A stretch of 64,000 bases of DNA from Branchiostoma floridae (taxonomy: Eukaryota; Chordata; Leptocardii; Amphioxiformes; Branchiostomatidae): NCBI RefSeq assembly GCF_000003815.2, contig NC_049981.1:4456901-4520900 (forward strand), written 5' to 3'. Below, piece by piece: positions 11,118 to 22,856 of the stretch (positions are counted from its first letter, which is position 1; each line of letters starts with the position of its first letter). The notes under the pieces were generated by a model, which saw only the letters and a list, made by a program, of their open reading frames with translations, did no database searches and had not been told where the DNA came from. Made by a program: the position numbers and the translations under genes.

Positions 11118-13900
11118 GTCGTAAAGGCTGAAATGGCAGTTGTATAAGGAGACATAATACATTATAGGCTGCTTGCTGTCACATGACGTATGTACTGTCC
11201 GCCATGTTGGATGCTTAAACCCGGAAGTTGGCCGATAAACTGGATTTCAATCGTATGATGTAATTAGTTACATACACTGTGATTTCATGGTTATTACATA
11301 ATACATATACGAATCTATAGATTTAATACTTCTATGAACGCTACAATGTCAGAGACAAATTACTTAATGATAATTCCCTTCGTCAGTGCTGTTTTGATGT
11401 CAGGGGGTCGTTTGTCAGCCTGATAACTAGGGAACGCAAGGATGGATGGTTTTGATGTTTGGTATGTGGGTAGGATTAGACATGACGAAGGAATGGCAGG
11501 AATTGCGTTACGGCAGGGCGCTCTAGCGGCGTGTTATGGTACTGCAGCAGAACTTCCGGTTTTGCTATTTTTTGTTTGGGACTTGTTTGGGTGATGATTT
11601 GTAAGTGGTAGGTAGCTGTGTAAAAGCATAGTAAGGTGTGTAAGTTTTGGCCACCTAGGGGTTTCGCAGGGGCGGTGAAATTAATTCTTGTTTTAGGTTT
11701 TGAGAAAGAATAATGCTAGAAGGGGTTGATGGATGTTAATGACTGTAGGTATGCAGACAGCTTACATAACAATGTACATAATTGTATACTTGTTTTGCAA
11801 ATTAGGTGGTAATTGGCATGATACAATAGGTATGTGTAGAAACGTTATATAGGGCTTGTCTGTGAACAGTCCAGCTCCTTCACGCCAACACAGATTGATC
11901 TAATATTTGGTATGTGGGTAGCTCTTGAGAAGGAGAAGAAACGTACGAGGCGTTTTTTCGTCTAGTGGCTTCTGACGGTTTTGCAGGGGATGATTGTACG
12001 TGGAAAATACGTTTTACAGTGGCCCTGAGTGGGTATTTCGCAATCGTGCTATAGTTAGGTGGTATTACGTCATGCTGCTACCAGCGCTTACCCCGTCCTC
12101 ACAGGAAGTGACCCCAAAGGTCATAGTTGCGCAATAGAGGACAGCACGACTTATATATACCAGACGATTACAAGACAATGGTACTATAGTGACAGTACAT
12201 TATACATGATGGGGTGTAAATGTTTCCTATAAGATTTGATAATCTGTAGATTAAGGGCAATGAATCAGGGCAATGATGATATTGTTTACAGGGGTCTATA
12301 TTATACGTTTTAAAAGGGTTGTACATGTAACAGTTACTACCGGCACAATACATTGTTGAACAAAGCAGGGTTTGTTTTTCACAGTAGCTTGTAGTAATTG
12401 ATGAGATTGTTTATAGGGATTGTACATTAGACATACAGGATGCAAAATGTAGTGGACTGCATTGTGAAACAAAGAATGCTACATCATCATTGTTGCAAGC
12501 AACAAGTCGGCAATAATGATCTGTAAAGGGGGCTGTACAAAGAAAAACTATAATTTATAATATCACTTTGTAGAAACGTCCATGCAATGTATCAAGTCGT
12601 CAATATTGACAATATTGATCCGTCAACCCGTCCCTTATTACCATCTAAAGGGATGATTCGATTGCGTACGCGCGGAAAACTTGCTGTCAATTCCGGGCAT
12701 TTTTATCAATCGGACATACTAGTACACAACTCAGTTAGGCTAATATTTCTCTCTTTGTTAGTTAGAGTCCATTCCAAGTCATCGTGCGGATGTTTGTTGT
12801 CATTGTTTAGAATTGATTTTAAAGTTTTGTAATTATATGTCTAGAATCGACATTTGATACTTCAGAAATATTTGTAACATTATTTCAATTTTATAAATAT
12901 TTCCCCGGTCCTGTAAAACTTTGGAAATATTCATGGTGTGGAATTATATACTTCTAATGGTTTCTAAATAATGATAACAGCATTCTACCATTATTTACCA
13001 TTTTCTACCATTTTTTGTAACATTTTGTAAATGGGTCAGTGGGCTGGGAAGATAGCAATTCACACATCCTTGCAAAGTATGGTTGGGTGTCAATGCAACA
13101 ATGACCCACCACAAAGGATCCACCAGTGCCCAGGAGTGAAATCTAAAAATATATATATATGCATTCCAAATACCATGACAATCTGTCAACGCAAACTATT
13201 CCACTTCAAAGGGATGATACAGCTACATAGGCGCGAAAAAAGTTGTAGAATTCCGAGAATTTTTGTCAATCGAACGTATCATTTTCTGTAAGGCTAGCCC
13301 CTGAGATGTCTATAACAAACACTCTCCAACCACCACACCCTAGCCCATTTCACGAAGGTTGAGTTCTACGAACGCTTGTTTATTATGTGTTAATCGGTAT
13401 ACTAGTATTATGGATTTAAGAATAATTAAGGCATTTTAAAATTTGATTTTTAGCATGAATTAATATTCTATTAAGTAGAACTTCTCAGGACCTGAACACT
13501 GCATTGTTGTATTGTATGTCAGTATTAAGTTAACGCCTGTACTAAAGTTTACTCACGTTATGTCAAATGCTTATTTTTGTTCTATAAACTTTTATCGTAC
13601 TGCCCATTGCCAAACCCATATCTTTACCTACGTGACGAACCATAATGTGAGTTACGGCCAATGACCATGACAATGAAGTTTATTGCTATTCATGCCCCCC
13701 CCCCCCTGGGGCTAAATGATAGCCTTCTATGCCCAGTAGGTTGCATACAAAGAGACTGATAGGTAATAATAAGCTGTTCTATGTTTTACTTATGCCTATA
13801 TTTCTACATGCTTCTCCCCTCTTCTTAAAACATGCGAAGATGAACTCACAGAGTTCTTCTATTAAATCGTAGTTAGCTGATGACATTAGATATTTGAAAA
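11118..13900. other. Intergenic, repeat-derived DNA
   Basis: No exon recognised. The motif atttggtatgtgggtag occurs near 11460 and 11910 and, in a variant form, at 43020, suggesting fragments of one repeat family. Segments 12598-12725 and 13198-13290 are diverged copies of each other (aaagggatgat, then gcgcg, then aattccg). Confidence 0.6.
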
Positions 13901-14097
13901 AAGTCATTCCTTTGTTAGTTTTGTATATTTAGGATTGGCAAGTGTTGTCTAAACAAAGGTATTGCGTATATCTTTGTACATTGAACATGCTAGAAGAAAG
14001 TGCACTTCATTTTCTAAATAACAACTACACAGACCTTTTCGGGGACAGAAATATCTCAGGAATACTTTCTTTACTTCAACATGTGATTGATAAGCCT

Positions 14098-14216
14098 AAA
14101 GGTGCACTCTCACTGCACTTGCGCCAAGCTTGCGTCACCGAGGGGTTCGTTCACTGCGTTGCTGTTTTATTATTTTCTCGTTTTTTTTTTCATAATTTAT
14201 TCGAACCGTAATCATA
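14098..14216. mobile_element. MITE fragment cut by gap
   Basis: Left end (cacttgcgccaagcttgcgtcac, then ggttcgttcactgcgt) of the family complete at 16654-16896, running into the gap at 14217. Confidence 0.65.
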
Positions 14217-14539
14217 NNNNNNNNNNNNNNNNNNNNNNNNNNNNNNNNNNNNNNNNNNNNNNNNNNNNNNNNNNNNNNNNNNNNNNNNNNNNNNNNNNNN
14301 NNNNNNNNNNNNNNNNNNNNNNNNNNNNNNNNNNNNNNNNNNNNNNNNNNNNNNNNNNNNNNNNNNNNNNNNNNNNNNNNNNNNNNNNNNNNNNNNNNNN
14401 NNNNNNNNNNNNNNNNNNNNNNNNNNNNNNNNNNNNNNNNNNNNNNNNNNNNNNNNNNNNNNNNNNNNNNNNNNNNNNNNNNNNNNNNNNNNNNNNNNNN
14501 NNNNNNNNNNNNNNNNNNNNNNNNNNNNNNNNNNNNNNN
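14217..14539. other. Assembly gap
   Basis: 323 unresolved bases just downstream of the minus-strand NHL exons. Confidence 0.99.
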
Positions 14540-14800
14540 CCCCCATAATGTGTTCTGCAACTAGGTGGAGTATTTTCAACTAAGTGGAGTCGTGTGAAAA
14601 TGCTTTCCCCAAGAGCTCAGCATGGGAAGGGGGTCTCCCATAAATACTTTGTTCTGCGACCTTATACTTACACCTAGGTGGAATCGTGTGAAAATGGTTT
14701 CCCCAAGCGCTCAGCATGGGTGGCATGTCACAGGACTCAAACCTAGGACCTATGAGTTCTGGGCCAGATAACCTTAACTTTAAGCCAACACGGCGCTACA
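14540..14800. repeat. Duplicated segment with tRNA-like tail
   Basis: About 100 bp is repeated in tandem (ggtggagt, then cgtgtgaaaatg and ccccaag...ctcagcatggg). It is followed by caggactcaaacctagg, an inverted B-box-like stretch as in SINE heads. Confidence 0.5.
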
Positions 14801-14859
14801 AGGAAGAATATCAGAGCAACATCTTTTTTTTTCACTGGGGCCCCCCAAAAAAAACATAC

Positions 14860-15228
14860 CTGCCGTCTTGAAATCCTGAGGCGTCAATAATAGGATCTCG
14901 ACCCGAACCGACGGTCAGGGTTCTTCTCGCAACCAGCCGCCCTTCCTTGTTGTATTTCAAAAACACGTCATGTCTATGCCTATAGCTGCTTTGTATAAAC
15001 TGCCTACAAACTTAACAAGCCTTCTGTCAGAAAGCGATCCGCAACCGATTATGTTCAGATTATCCCCGGAGTTCAGTAGACATTCGCTAATCTGCTCCCC
15101 CTTGAAGACTTGGACTCACCCGTCGTCCGCTCGGTCGATGACGTCGAGCTGGTCTGAAGCGGTGACGAAACAAAACGGTTCTAAAAACTGTCCCGCTGGT
15201 CCAAAAACTGTCCCATGACGTGGACGTT
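14860..15228 (-). CDS. NHL-repeat protein, two internal exons
   Basis: Two exons in matching phase on the minus strand. The first, 15228-15120, encodes RPRHGTVFGPAGQFLEPF and then FVTASDQLDVIDRADD (phase 1 to 2). The second, 14979-14860, encodes HRHDVFLKYNKEGRLVARR and ends DASGFQDG (phase 2 to 2, donor AG|GTATGT). The order G-x-F-x-x-P, then V-x-x-S-D, D-V-I-D-R-A-D, then H-R-x-x-V-F-x...G is that of NHL beta-propeller blades, as in TRIM2/3/71-type proteins. The intron is only 140 bp. Upstream the sequence hits a poly-G run, and downstream comes a gap, so the ends are unknown. It lies 0.6 kb beyond the stop of the secreted lectin gene on the same strand. Confidence 0.6.
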
Positions 15229-15815
15229 CTAGAAGGCGTGCCCCCCCCCCCCCCCCCCGGCCAGGAAATGCCAAAAAAGCACAGTCTTCGCACGGCAACG
15301 GTTTATTTACCAAAGGAAACTGACCACATCCCAAAATAAACCGGACAGGTTTCAACGACAGGTGAACAAATTAGTGAAATTACCCGCATAGCCGGCTTTG
15401 TGTGATCTATCAGCATAAAGTATAGGAGTTCTTCGGGCATAAAGATACAAAACTCTCGCATGATTTCTCTTTACTACTTGTTGGTATATCGCAAACATGG
15501 GTAAGGGTACTACCAATCTTTTTTTTCTATTTGCTTTTGGACAAACGAGAACAATATAGTAATGCCCTCAAAAATAAATAGTTATGAACAGAGCTACAGT
15601 TTACTTACATGAACAACCAAAGACTTACAACAATAGGACGAAAAGGGGAAACACACAACAAATATCGGAAAGTCGCAGTTAGACTCAGCCGTTTATTTTG
15701 ATTAAAATTCCTTCGATAAACCATGTTTTGTTAAAGTTATCAGCGTAATTCATCTCTGCAACCACTACAATTTAGATCACGACACGGCTAAACCAAAGCA
15801 GGTAACTTTAACATC

Positions 15816-17483
15816 TCATGCACAGGCCATCCAGTGGGCATAGGCATTGTACAACTGTGAACTGGCCCAGGTGCCGATTCGCACGGTTAGTCCTGTTGTA
15901 GAGACGGACACGACGCTAGCTGTGACGCGGGTCTCACCAGCATAATGATCCAGTTGCGTCAAGCCCACAGTCACCACGGGGGTTGTCCGGAAGGCCCTGC
16001 TGAACGAGGCGGTCATGTCACGGTGGCGAGCGCCAGCACCATACGTTAAGACGCCGTTCGGTATTGTCAAGTCACCACTTTCACCTAATAAGATACCGTC
16101 AGAGTTGTTCAACCCCAGTTTTACAACAGCGCAGCATTTCAATGATATTCACGAAAGAGTCCAGTCAATGAGAAAAAAAAATCATGTAACTCTCTCTCTC
16201 TCTCTCTCTCTCTCCATCTTTCACTCTTTCTCTTTCGCTCTCTCCCGCTCTTAGTGGAAAATCTTTCACTAACCGACTACTCATTCAACTCTAAATCTTG
16301 ATACATGTACTCATGTAAGTTTAAAACTGAAACAAACATCACCACTTACAGCGTTCGATGTAGTCTCGCTGTTCCAGGTCCTGGATCCTCTGGTCCTTTC
16401 TCGCCATCTCGGTATGAAGTTGTTGTATCTCTGCCTGGTACATCTGGTCTTTGGCCGTCGTGTCATGTTGAAGCTGCTGCATTTCGGCTTGCATCGCTTG
16501 GTCGTCTGCCTGAAGGTGCTGTATTTCAGACAGGAACATTTGCTCCTTGGTCCCCACCTCTGTCTGAAGGTGTAGCATCTCGGCCTGCAGCTGTTCGAGC
16601 ACACTCTGCATGGACTGAGAATCTGGAACAGCAGAAAGGGTGTTTTAACTTAAGGTGCGGTCCCACCGCACTTGTGTCAAGCTTGCGTCACTGCGGGTTC
16701 GTTCACTGCGTCACTGTTTTGGTATTTCCTCCGATTTTTTATCATTTAGATATTGCGTAATACCTAAAAGTCTGACTTAGAAGACGACAAAATACACGAA
16801 AAGAAAGAAAATCCGTTCTTTATCTCTGAAATTCGTTGAGTTCCTTTCGAACCCCGCAGTGACGTAAGCTTGACACAAGTGCGATGGGAGCGCACCTTAA
16901 GATAGATAATGTATGTTAGCACAATTCTATTAGATTATCGTTTTCTAAAGAGGGGGTTTGAGTGGTGCTTAAGCCTAAGCTATTGTTATTTTTTTGGCAG
17001 TGGGTATTTCACCGTAATCTTTATCGACACAGCGACTTTCATAATGTCATCAGCATCCTTACATAGTATTACATGAAACAAGCGGATATATGAAACTATC
17101 AACATGGTGAGCTTAACATATGGTTTACACTAGTAGTAAGGTATAAATATCAGATAAGGCTCGCAATGCAATGAAATATGTTAATTCTGAATCAAAATCT
17201 AAGAAAGATGAAAGTCCTTATACTGCCCATATTGCTAGGCGAGATGTTGAAGATACTTGCCAGCCACTAGTAAATCAGCCGCTTCGCTTGGATTGGCAAC
17301 ATGGCCGCTCCCAGACTCTACGAGCTGCGTATCTACAATCTCAGCGGTCTGCAGGGCTCCTTGCAGTTGTTGCTGAGCACTACGAGATGCTGGCGGAACA
17401 ACACCAGAGTCAAGGTCCCGGGGCGTTGATGCTTCACTGGCAGCGTTACAAGAAGCAGCGATGAGGAAAACCACAAAGAGCAT
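15816..17483 (-). CDS. Secreted coiled-coil H-type lectin, complete
   Basis: Three exons: 17483-17261, 16622-16350 and 16084-15816, giving 254 residues. Exon 1: signal peptide (MLFVVFLIAASCNA) and a Ser/Gln-rich linker. Exon 2: a 90-residue coiled coil built of repeats such as EMQQLQ and EIQQLHTEMARKDQRIQDLE, ending DYIERC. Exon 3: H-type lectin domain with FSRAFRTTPVVTVGLTQLD, SVSTTGLTVRIGTW and C-terminal WMACA before TGA. H-type lectins (Helix agglutinin/discoidin C-terminal family) bind GalNAc/Gal-type sugars, usually as trimers, and the coiled coil would trimerise it. The donor of exon 1 must be GC (G|GCAAGT) to keep phase 1; the nearby GT gives the wrong phase. An alternative Met at 17549 would add 22 residues. 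A TTAA-flanked MITE sits in intron 1. Confidence 0.85.
16190..16216. repeat. (TC)n microsatellite
   Basis: CT/TC run in intron 2 of the secreted lectin gene. Confidence 0.9.
16654..16896. mobile_element. TTAA-flanked MITE
   Basis: 243 bp with inverted termini GGTGCGSTCCCAYCGCACTTG and TTAA on both sides (16650-16653, 16897-16900). The inverted repeat extends more than 40 bp (cttgtgtcaagcttgcgtcac against the 3' end). No ORF. TTAA duplication suggests piggyBac-type mobilisation. Confidence 0.8.
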
Positions 17484-17651
17484 GGCGACGGCTGTTGGAC
17501 TGAACGTGTCTATGACTAAAATGCTGACAAGCCAAGAATTTACTCCCATGCGCACACAATGTGTAATTATTTGCAAAGTAAGCCAGAGTGTTAACTCTTG
17601 GAGGGACCACCCCACATTGCCTGAGAAAACAAATACGTTAAATCAGCTGTG

Positions 17652-17902
17652 ACGTCCTGTGTGGCGTAACTGTTAGAGAGCGTTCGGCTTGGAATATAGA
17701 GGTCCTGAGTTCGATTCCTACCGTGACCCCCAAGTCGTGCCCTTGGGAAAAGCACTTTACACGACCTTCAAATTTGGCACCTGACTTCGGTCGGGGAGGT
17801 GAAAGATACTACATTCTGTCTGTACTGTGTATGTGGCACTGTTAATATAAGTTACTAAATTTAGCACAGGACCTCATTGTCCTCGACTGTCCAAAAAGCA
17901 AA
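17652..17902 (+). mobile_element. tRNA-derived SINE
   Basis: The head has an A-box-like tggcgtaactgttagagagc and a B-box-like ggtcctgagttcgattcc. It is followed by a shared body (cccttgggaaaagcactttacacgacc) and a tail ending ggacctcattgtcctcg and ctgtccaaaaagcaaatag. An inverted copy lies at 8655-8868 and tail fragments at 29520-29625 and 15525-15572. Confidence 0.85.
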
Positions 17903-18427
17903 TAGCTATTCAAGAAAATCAGCACTTTTTCGAAATGCGTTTAACGCCTAAGATGCTTTTATGTAGAAAGCCAACGACCGTAGTCGTAGAAGCGAAACAA
18001 CTTCGATAGTAAAATTGGCACCCATGCCTTTAAATGTTTATTAACTTGTCAAATAATACCACACTGGTGCCACTTGGCTTGGTGCACTTTTTAAATACAG
18101 ACATAAAAGACTGGTTAACTGTGATACGATGTTTTGCTGCTTTAACTCTTGTTAAAAAGAGTCATACTTGGCCATCTAGCCGTCTTGTTTATACCAATCT
18201 TGTTTTCTTCGCAGTCTCGTATTTAATTTTCAGTCTGCAAAATATTTCATATATAAAAGTTACTTGCCGTGGGCTAAGATGGTGTGTTTTGGCATGAAAA
18301 AGAAAACACAGAGTGAGGCCCTGATACCAGTTAACACCAGTGTTGATGTTCACTTTTGAAAGTCTTTCGTCGATACGGATACAACTTGAAACTTTTTTTT
18401 TCATCTTCACACTTGGTCTGGTGCATG
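17903..18427. other. Intergenic DNA
   Basis: No exon or repeat recognised. Confidence 0.4.
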
Positions 18428-19700
18428 TATTTATTTATTTATTTATTTCTGTTTTATTTAGATAGGGTGGACAACTCAGTACTATGCGTTCTGCTTTTCA
18501 GTTGTGCCCTGTACACAAAATAGCATAACAAGAAATAAGATAAACAATGAACAAATCAAAGTAACAATATATACATAAACATAAATCAAAATCATAACTC
18601 ATTAATCGAAGTTAGTGCCGGGTCAGGAGGTCAGGGGTCAGCAGTGATTACCGTTTCTTAGCAGTTTCTTGAACGACAGTGCAGAACTGGCCACTTTAAC
18701 CGTTGGCGGCAACTCGTTCCATGAAAATGCACCCCTGTATTCGAATTTTCTACGGCCAGATTCAAGTCTGACTTTCGGTAGTTGTAGTGATAGGTTTGAA
18801 TTAAGCCTTGTTGCGTATGTGTGACATGTTCTGTTAAATATTTGTAAGTATTCTGGTAACTGCCGATGGATTGACTTGAAGACGGTTTGCAGGAGGTGCA
18901 TTTTCCTACGAGATGCCAGAGATTTCCAACCTAATGTAGACAGATGGTCATTATCTACATGTGATCTACGTGACAGACCGAGCACAAGCCGTGCTGCACG
19001 GTTTTGGAGTTTCTGGAGATTGTCAGAGAGAGATTTTCCGCAGTTGCCCCATACAGTATCACAATAATCAATCTTAGGAAGAATCATACAGTTAAACAGC
19101 ATGGAAAGTGTCTTAGGTGGTAAAATGGGTACTAAACGTCTTAACACTCCCAACCTAGAGGATACTGCATTGCATAGTTTGTTCATGTGTATACTCCATG
19201 TTAGACAGGAATCGAACCAAACACCTAGATATTTAAAACATGCAACAACTTCCAAAGATGTACCAGAAAGGGTAAGATTTAGTTCTTCTGTTTCTAGCCG
19301 CAGCCTTCTTGCAGTGCCAAAAAGCATTGACTTGCATTTACGGACATTGAGAGTTAGCCTGTTTGCATCCAACCACTTCTCAATATTGCAGAGATCACCA
19401 TTTAACGCTCTGTTTATATCAGCGACAGACTTTGATGCGTAAAACAGTGCTGTGTCATCAGCATAGAGTACTATTTAACCATGGCTTATGTAGTTTGGCA
19501 TGTCGTTTATGTACAATATAAACAATAGCGGTCCGAGAACAGACCCTTGCGGAACTCCCACAGATATCTCCAGAAGATCGCTATTCACCCCATTTATAAC
19601 TGTCGTCTGTGTGCGCTTTGACAGGTAAGAGTGGAACCATGTCAAGGCCATGCCCTGTATACCATTAAACCTCAACTTCTGCAGCAGGATCTCATGACAA
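18428..19700 (-). mobile_element. 5'-truncated non-LTR retrotransposon (CR1/jockey-like RT)
   Basis: The minus strand encodes the C-terminal half of a reverse transcriptase: FNGIQGMALTWFHSYLSKR, then GVPQGSVLGPLLFILYINDM, then LYADDTALFYAS, then the thumb region (LGVWFDSCLTW, PKIDYCDTVWGNC) and a C-terminal RKFEYRGAFSWNELPP, stopping at 18638. One in-frame TAA (19477-19475) lies just before the YADD box, so the copy is dead. The 3' end has a (TAAA)n tail at about 18428-18448. Homology starts near CHEILLQKL (about 19700). The insertion lies directly upstream of the conserved promoter block of the lectin pseudogene at 20013. Confidence 0.9.
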
Positions 19701-19891
19701 ACATGCACTGTATGAATAAGCTTGTTATACAGTATGAGAAAAAAGTTTTTTTCATGTTCACATTTCAAAACGTTTACTTTGATATATTTGAGTATTCTTG
19801 GATTAAGAAGTCCTTCATTCTGAAAATTGGTCTGCCCCCTGCAAAAACAAAACAAAAACTAAACGACATTCGCGACACATCATGCCGTGTC

Positions 19892-19920
19892 AGTTCTTTT
19901 AAAAGGGCAAACATACTCCT
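19892..19920 (+). promoter_or_regulatory. Conserved upstream block of lectin pseudogene 2
   Basis: agttcttttaaaagggcaaacatactcc matches the block of the paralogs, but the GATAAAAGG core is changed to tttaaaagg. Confidence 0.45.
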
Positions 19921-20477
19921 TCTGCATAAGACTAAGCTCTACAAGATTAGCCATGCCCATGTTCATTTTACAATTCCAGGTTGTAGATCATTTGTCTGCC
20001 AGTACAGTAAACATGTACGAGCAGGCGGAGTCGGTCCGGTCTCCCGTCTCTGGGCGCGGCAGTGGCCGAACCACCGGGCCGCCGCCTCAATCACCTACTG
20101 TCCACCTGAGCGCTTCAAGAGGGCGTGCTCTCTATGGCAAAGCCGCTACAGACAAGCGAGAAGAAGACCAAGAAACCTCGGACACGTACGAAGAAGCCGA
20201 GGCGGTGCAACGTGACGCAACGTACGCAGGTAGCCGATATCTGTGTAGCTTTATTTTTTTCAAATAGGATGCATATGCTGCAAATAGTGTTTGCATTCTT
20301 GTTTCGACAATTCTGTCGTTATGTCATTTTGCTGCTGACGGATTTCACCTTAACTGTATTGTAATTCTAACAAGTTAATTCTTTTCTGCAGACCGCATGT
20401 ATAAGGGAGCAGTGAGTGTCCGCCAAGCTCTTTGTAGCTTCATCCGTTCCCACCGTATCTGCATTGCCGCCGCTGTT

Positions 20478-21471
20478 CACGATGGTAAAATTTGGCCCAA
20501 AAATTTCCAGACTTCCATGTGGGGATTTAGAACACGAATCATGTTCCATCGAACAGAACGCTGGCGTGATCGAAGAGAACGGGCGTTCTATTTGGGGTCA
20601 TCCGAGGTCACCCGCAGGTTGTTACAGTAAACACGCAGAAAACACCCTCATTTTCCCGGGTGCCGTGCGTCAGAAGAAAAACAAACATTTTCACAAATAT
20701 AAACTGTTATTTGGCAAGCTGACTTTTGCTGCCGCTTAGTTTGAAACATGTGACATGTAAGAAAGCTGCTGGCGTCATTATTGGTGACCTTGAATGTTAC
20801 AACACTTGTTTACGGCGGTATCAATTACTGTATGTCACTATATATCAGTGCGACTCGACATAGGACCAAACATGGTATTAAAATTGCTTACAAAACGCGT
20901 ACAAATCAACTCTATCAGGACTTATATTGTCGACAACTAATATCTCCAGCTTTGTGTCTTAGGGATTTTTGGAACATGGAGGCAATTTTGAATTACGAGT
21001 CTTTGAGTATGAAAACTTGAAAAAAATACGATTTTTCGACCTTATATTGGCTGTAAAAATAGTTTTAAGTAGAAGTTGAAAAATCCCTAAGACACAAAGT
21101 TTGATCTTAATATCATTACCTATATGAAATGAAAGATTGGGATTTTCAGTCAGATTTAGGACCAATCTAAATATGGTATTTGTTTTTTGGCCAACCGAAC
21201 ACCCTTTCTAAATCAACCAACTATGCACATTTCAGAAGACATTGTGACAAAACTGTGTAGCACACGTACACGGTAAGACTTGACGTGTACACACCGCCAG
21301 TTTTCATTTGATATCGACGTGGCACGTGCGAGAGGTTGCTTTTCAAACTATTACGATATTTTAGAAGATGTTTCAGTCACCGTCAGCCCTCCGCGGGGAC
21401 CGCGCGGGAGCCCCGGTAACCCGATACTTTGCGTTCGAATGGAAACTTTTCGGCCAAATTTGACCATCGTC
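20478..21471. mobile_element. DNA transposon (non-autonomous) inside a lectin exon
   Basis: 994 bp with inverted termini ACGATGGTAAAATTTGGCC / ACGATGGTCAAATTTGGCC, extended to about 30 bp with mismatches. It is flanked by GTT at 20475-20477 and 21472-21474. Removing it with one GTT restores the same frame as the paralog at 36160. Inside there is a further inverted pair (tttgtgtcttagggattttt at 20950, reverse at 21080). There is no transposase ORF. A 3-bp target duplication does not by itself fix the superfamily. Confidence 0.8.
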
Positions 21472-22205
21472 GTTGTGGTAGTCCTTGTCACTATAGGACT
21501 CTTCATAATGTTGTTCATCAACAATAAGGTAAGAACTGCTACGTTTTTATCACAATGTCATAATGGGGATTTTTATTGTTTCAATCTGGGCGTAGGCCAA
21601 TTAAAGAATCAACATTTAGAACTTATAGACAAAAAAATCACGCGTTTAAAGTAGAGATAAATTCGTGTGTTTATAAATTCGTAAGTTCATCGTGGTGCGA
21701 CCTTAAAAACAAAACTTACATTCATATGTATAAGATAATGCTTTTCTATAAGTCTGGGTCTTTTCAGCCGTACAAAACGTGTCCTTTTTTTCTTTCGTCC
21801 TTTCATATCTAAGTTTTTATTTTGATGTTTGTATAAAGGAAATATCGCATCTTACCACCACTGTTAACAACTTGAAACGTCATCTGGAGAACATGTCCCA
21901 ACGCGATGTTGACAACGAGCAGAATCAGACTGCTGTAATGGAGAGTACTCTTGAAATGAGTAACATACCAGGTATTAGCTACAGTTATCTTTTTTTTCTC
22001 TTTATTTTAGTTTTTGTACTGAGTCTTCTGAATCAGGCTTGAAGTGTAGTCCGAATTAGTGTTAACTAGCGAAATAGACAGACGACACATTTGTAGACTA
22101 GATAATTTCGGTGACGCCCAAAATTATGCCACATAATAGTTTGGTGAGCTATCCGTCTATTTGATCACTATCTAGTACTTCTAGCTACACTTAGAGCCAG
22201 TTAGA

Positions 22206-22233
22206 AATAAATAAATAAATAAATAAATAAATA
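22206..22233. repeat. (AAAT)n microsatellite
   Basis: Tandem aaat/aata units in an intron of the lectin pseudogene. Confidence 0.9.
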
Positions 22234-22529
22234 GAGGGTACTACTAAATATGGATTGTTCTTCAGGTTAGTAGAATATAGGATATTTACGTCATCATATT
22301 AACAGACTCAAGTATAATTGTTGGTACAGAAATATGATTATGAAGAACATTAATGTAATTTTCTGACGAGATTGTAATTAGTATTTGGCGTGTTTTTTTC
22401 TATTCTTTCAGCATTATGAATTATATCATTTGACAGCATGTACATGTATGAGCCACTCGTAAACTTAAATGATGGCAACTTTACATGTTAATGCTGTCAT
22501 ATACCTCTTAGCTACTCCATCTAAATTCA

Positions 22530-22856
22530 TTTGTTTGTATGTATGTATGTAATGTATGTCTTTACCTATGTAGGTTTTTATGTATGTATGTATGTATTTC
22601 ATGTATGTGTGTATGCTTGTTTCGATATTTGTATGTTTATATGTATACATGTATATAATGTAATGTATGTGTGTATGTTTGTATGTACGTATGCATGTAT
22701 GCAATGTAGGCATGCATGTATGTACATGTATGTATGTTTGTATGTATGTATGTTTATATTTATTTATGTATGTATGCATGCATGTAATGTGTGCATGTGT
22801 TTTTGTAGGAATGTGTATTTGTATGTATGTATGTATGTATGTACGTACGTATTAAT
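22530..22856. repeat. (GTAT)n array
   Basis: Imperfect gtat/tgta tetranucleotide array in an intron. The Cys/Met/Tyr-rich ORFs over it are artefacts. Confidence 0.9.

Noticed and set aside
17652-17730. tRNA gene
   Set aside because: Box A and B are present but the fold is incomplete and the sequence continues into a SINE body found in other copies.
21280-21654. ORF with a collagen-like GPRGSPGNP stretch and membrane segment
   Set aside because: It reads from the inserted transposon into the second half of the lectin membrane exon; the Gly-Pro part is transposon sequence.
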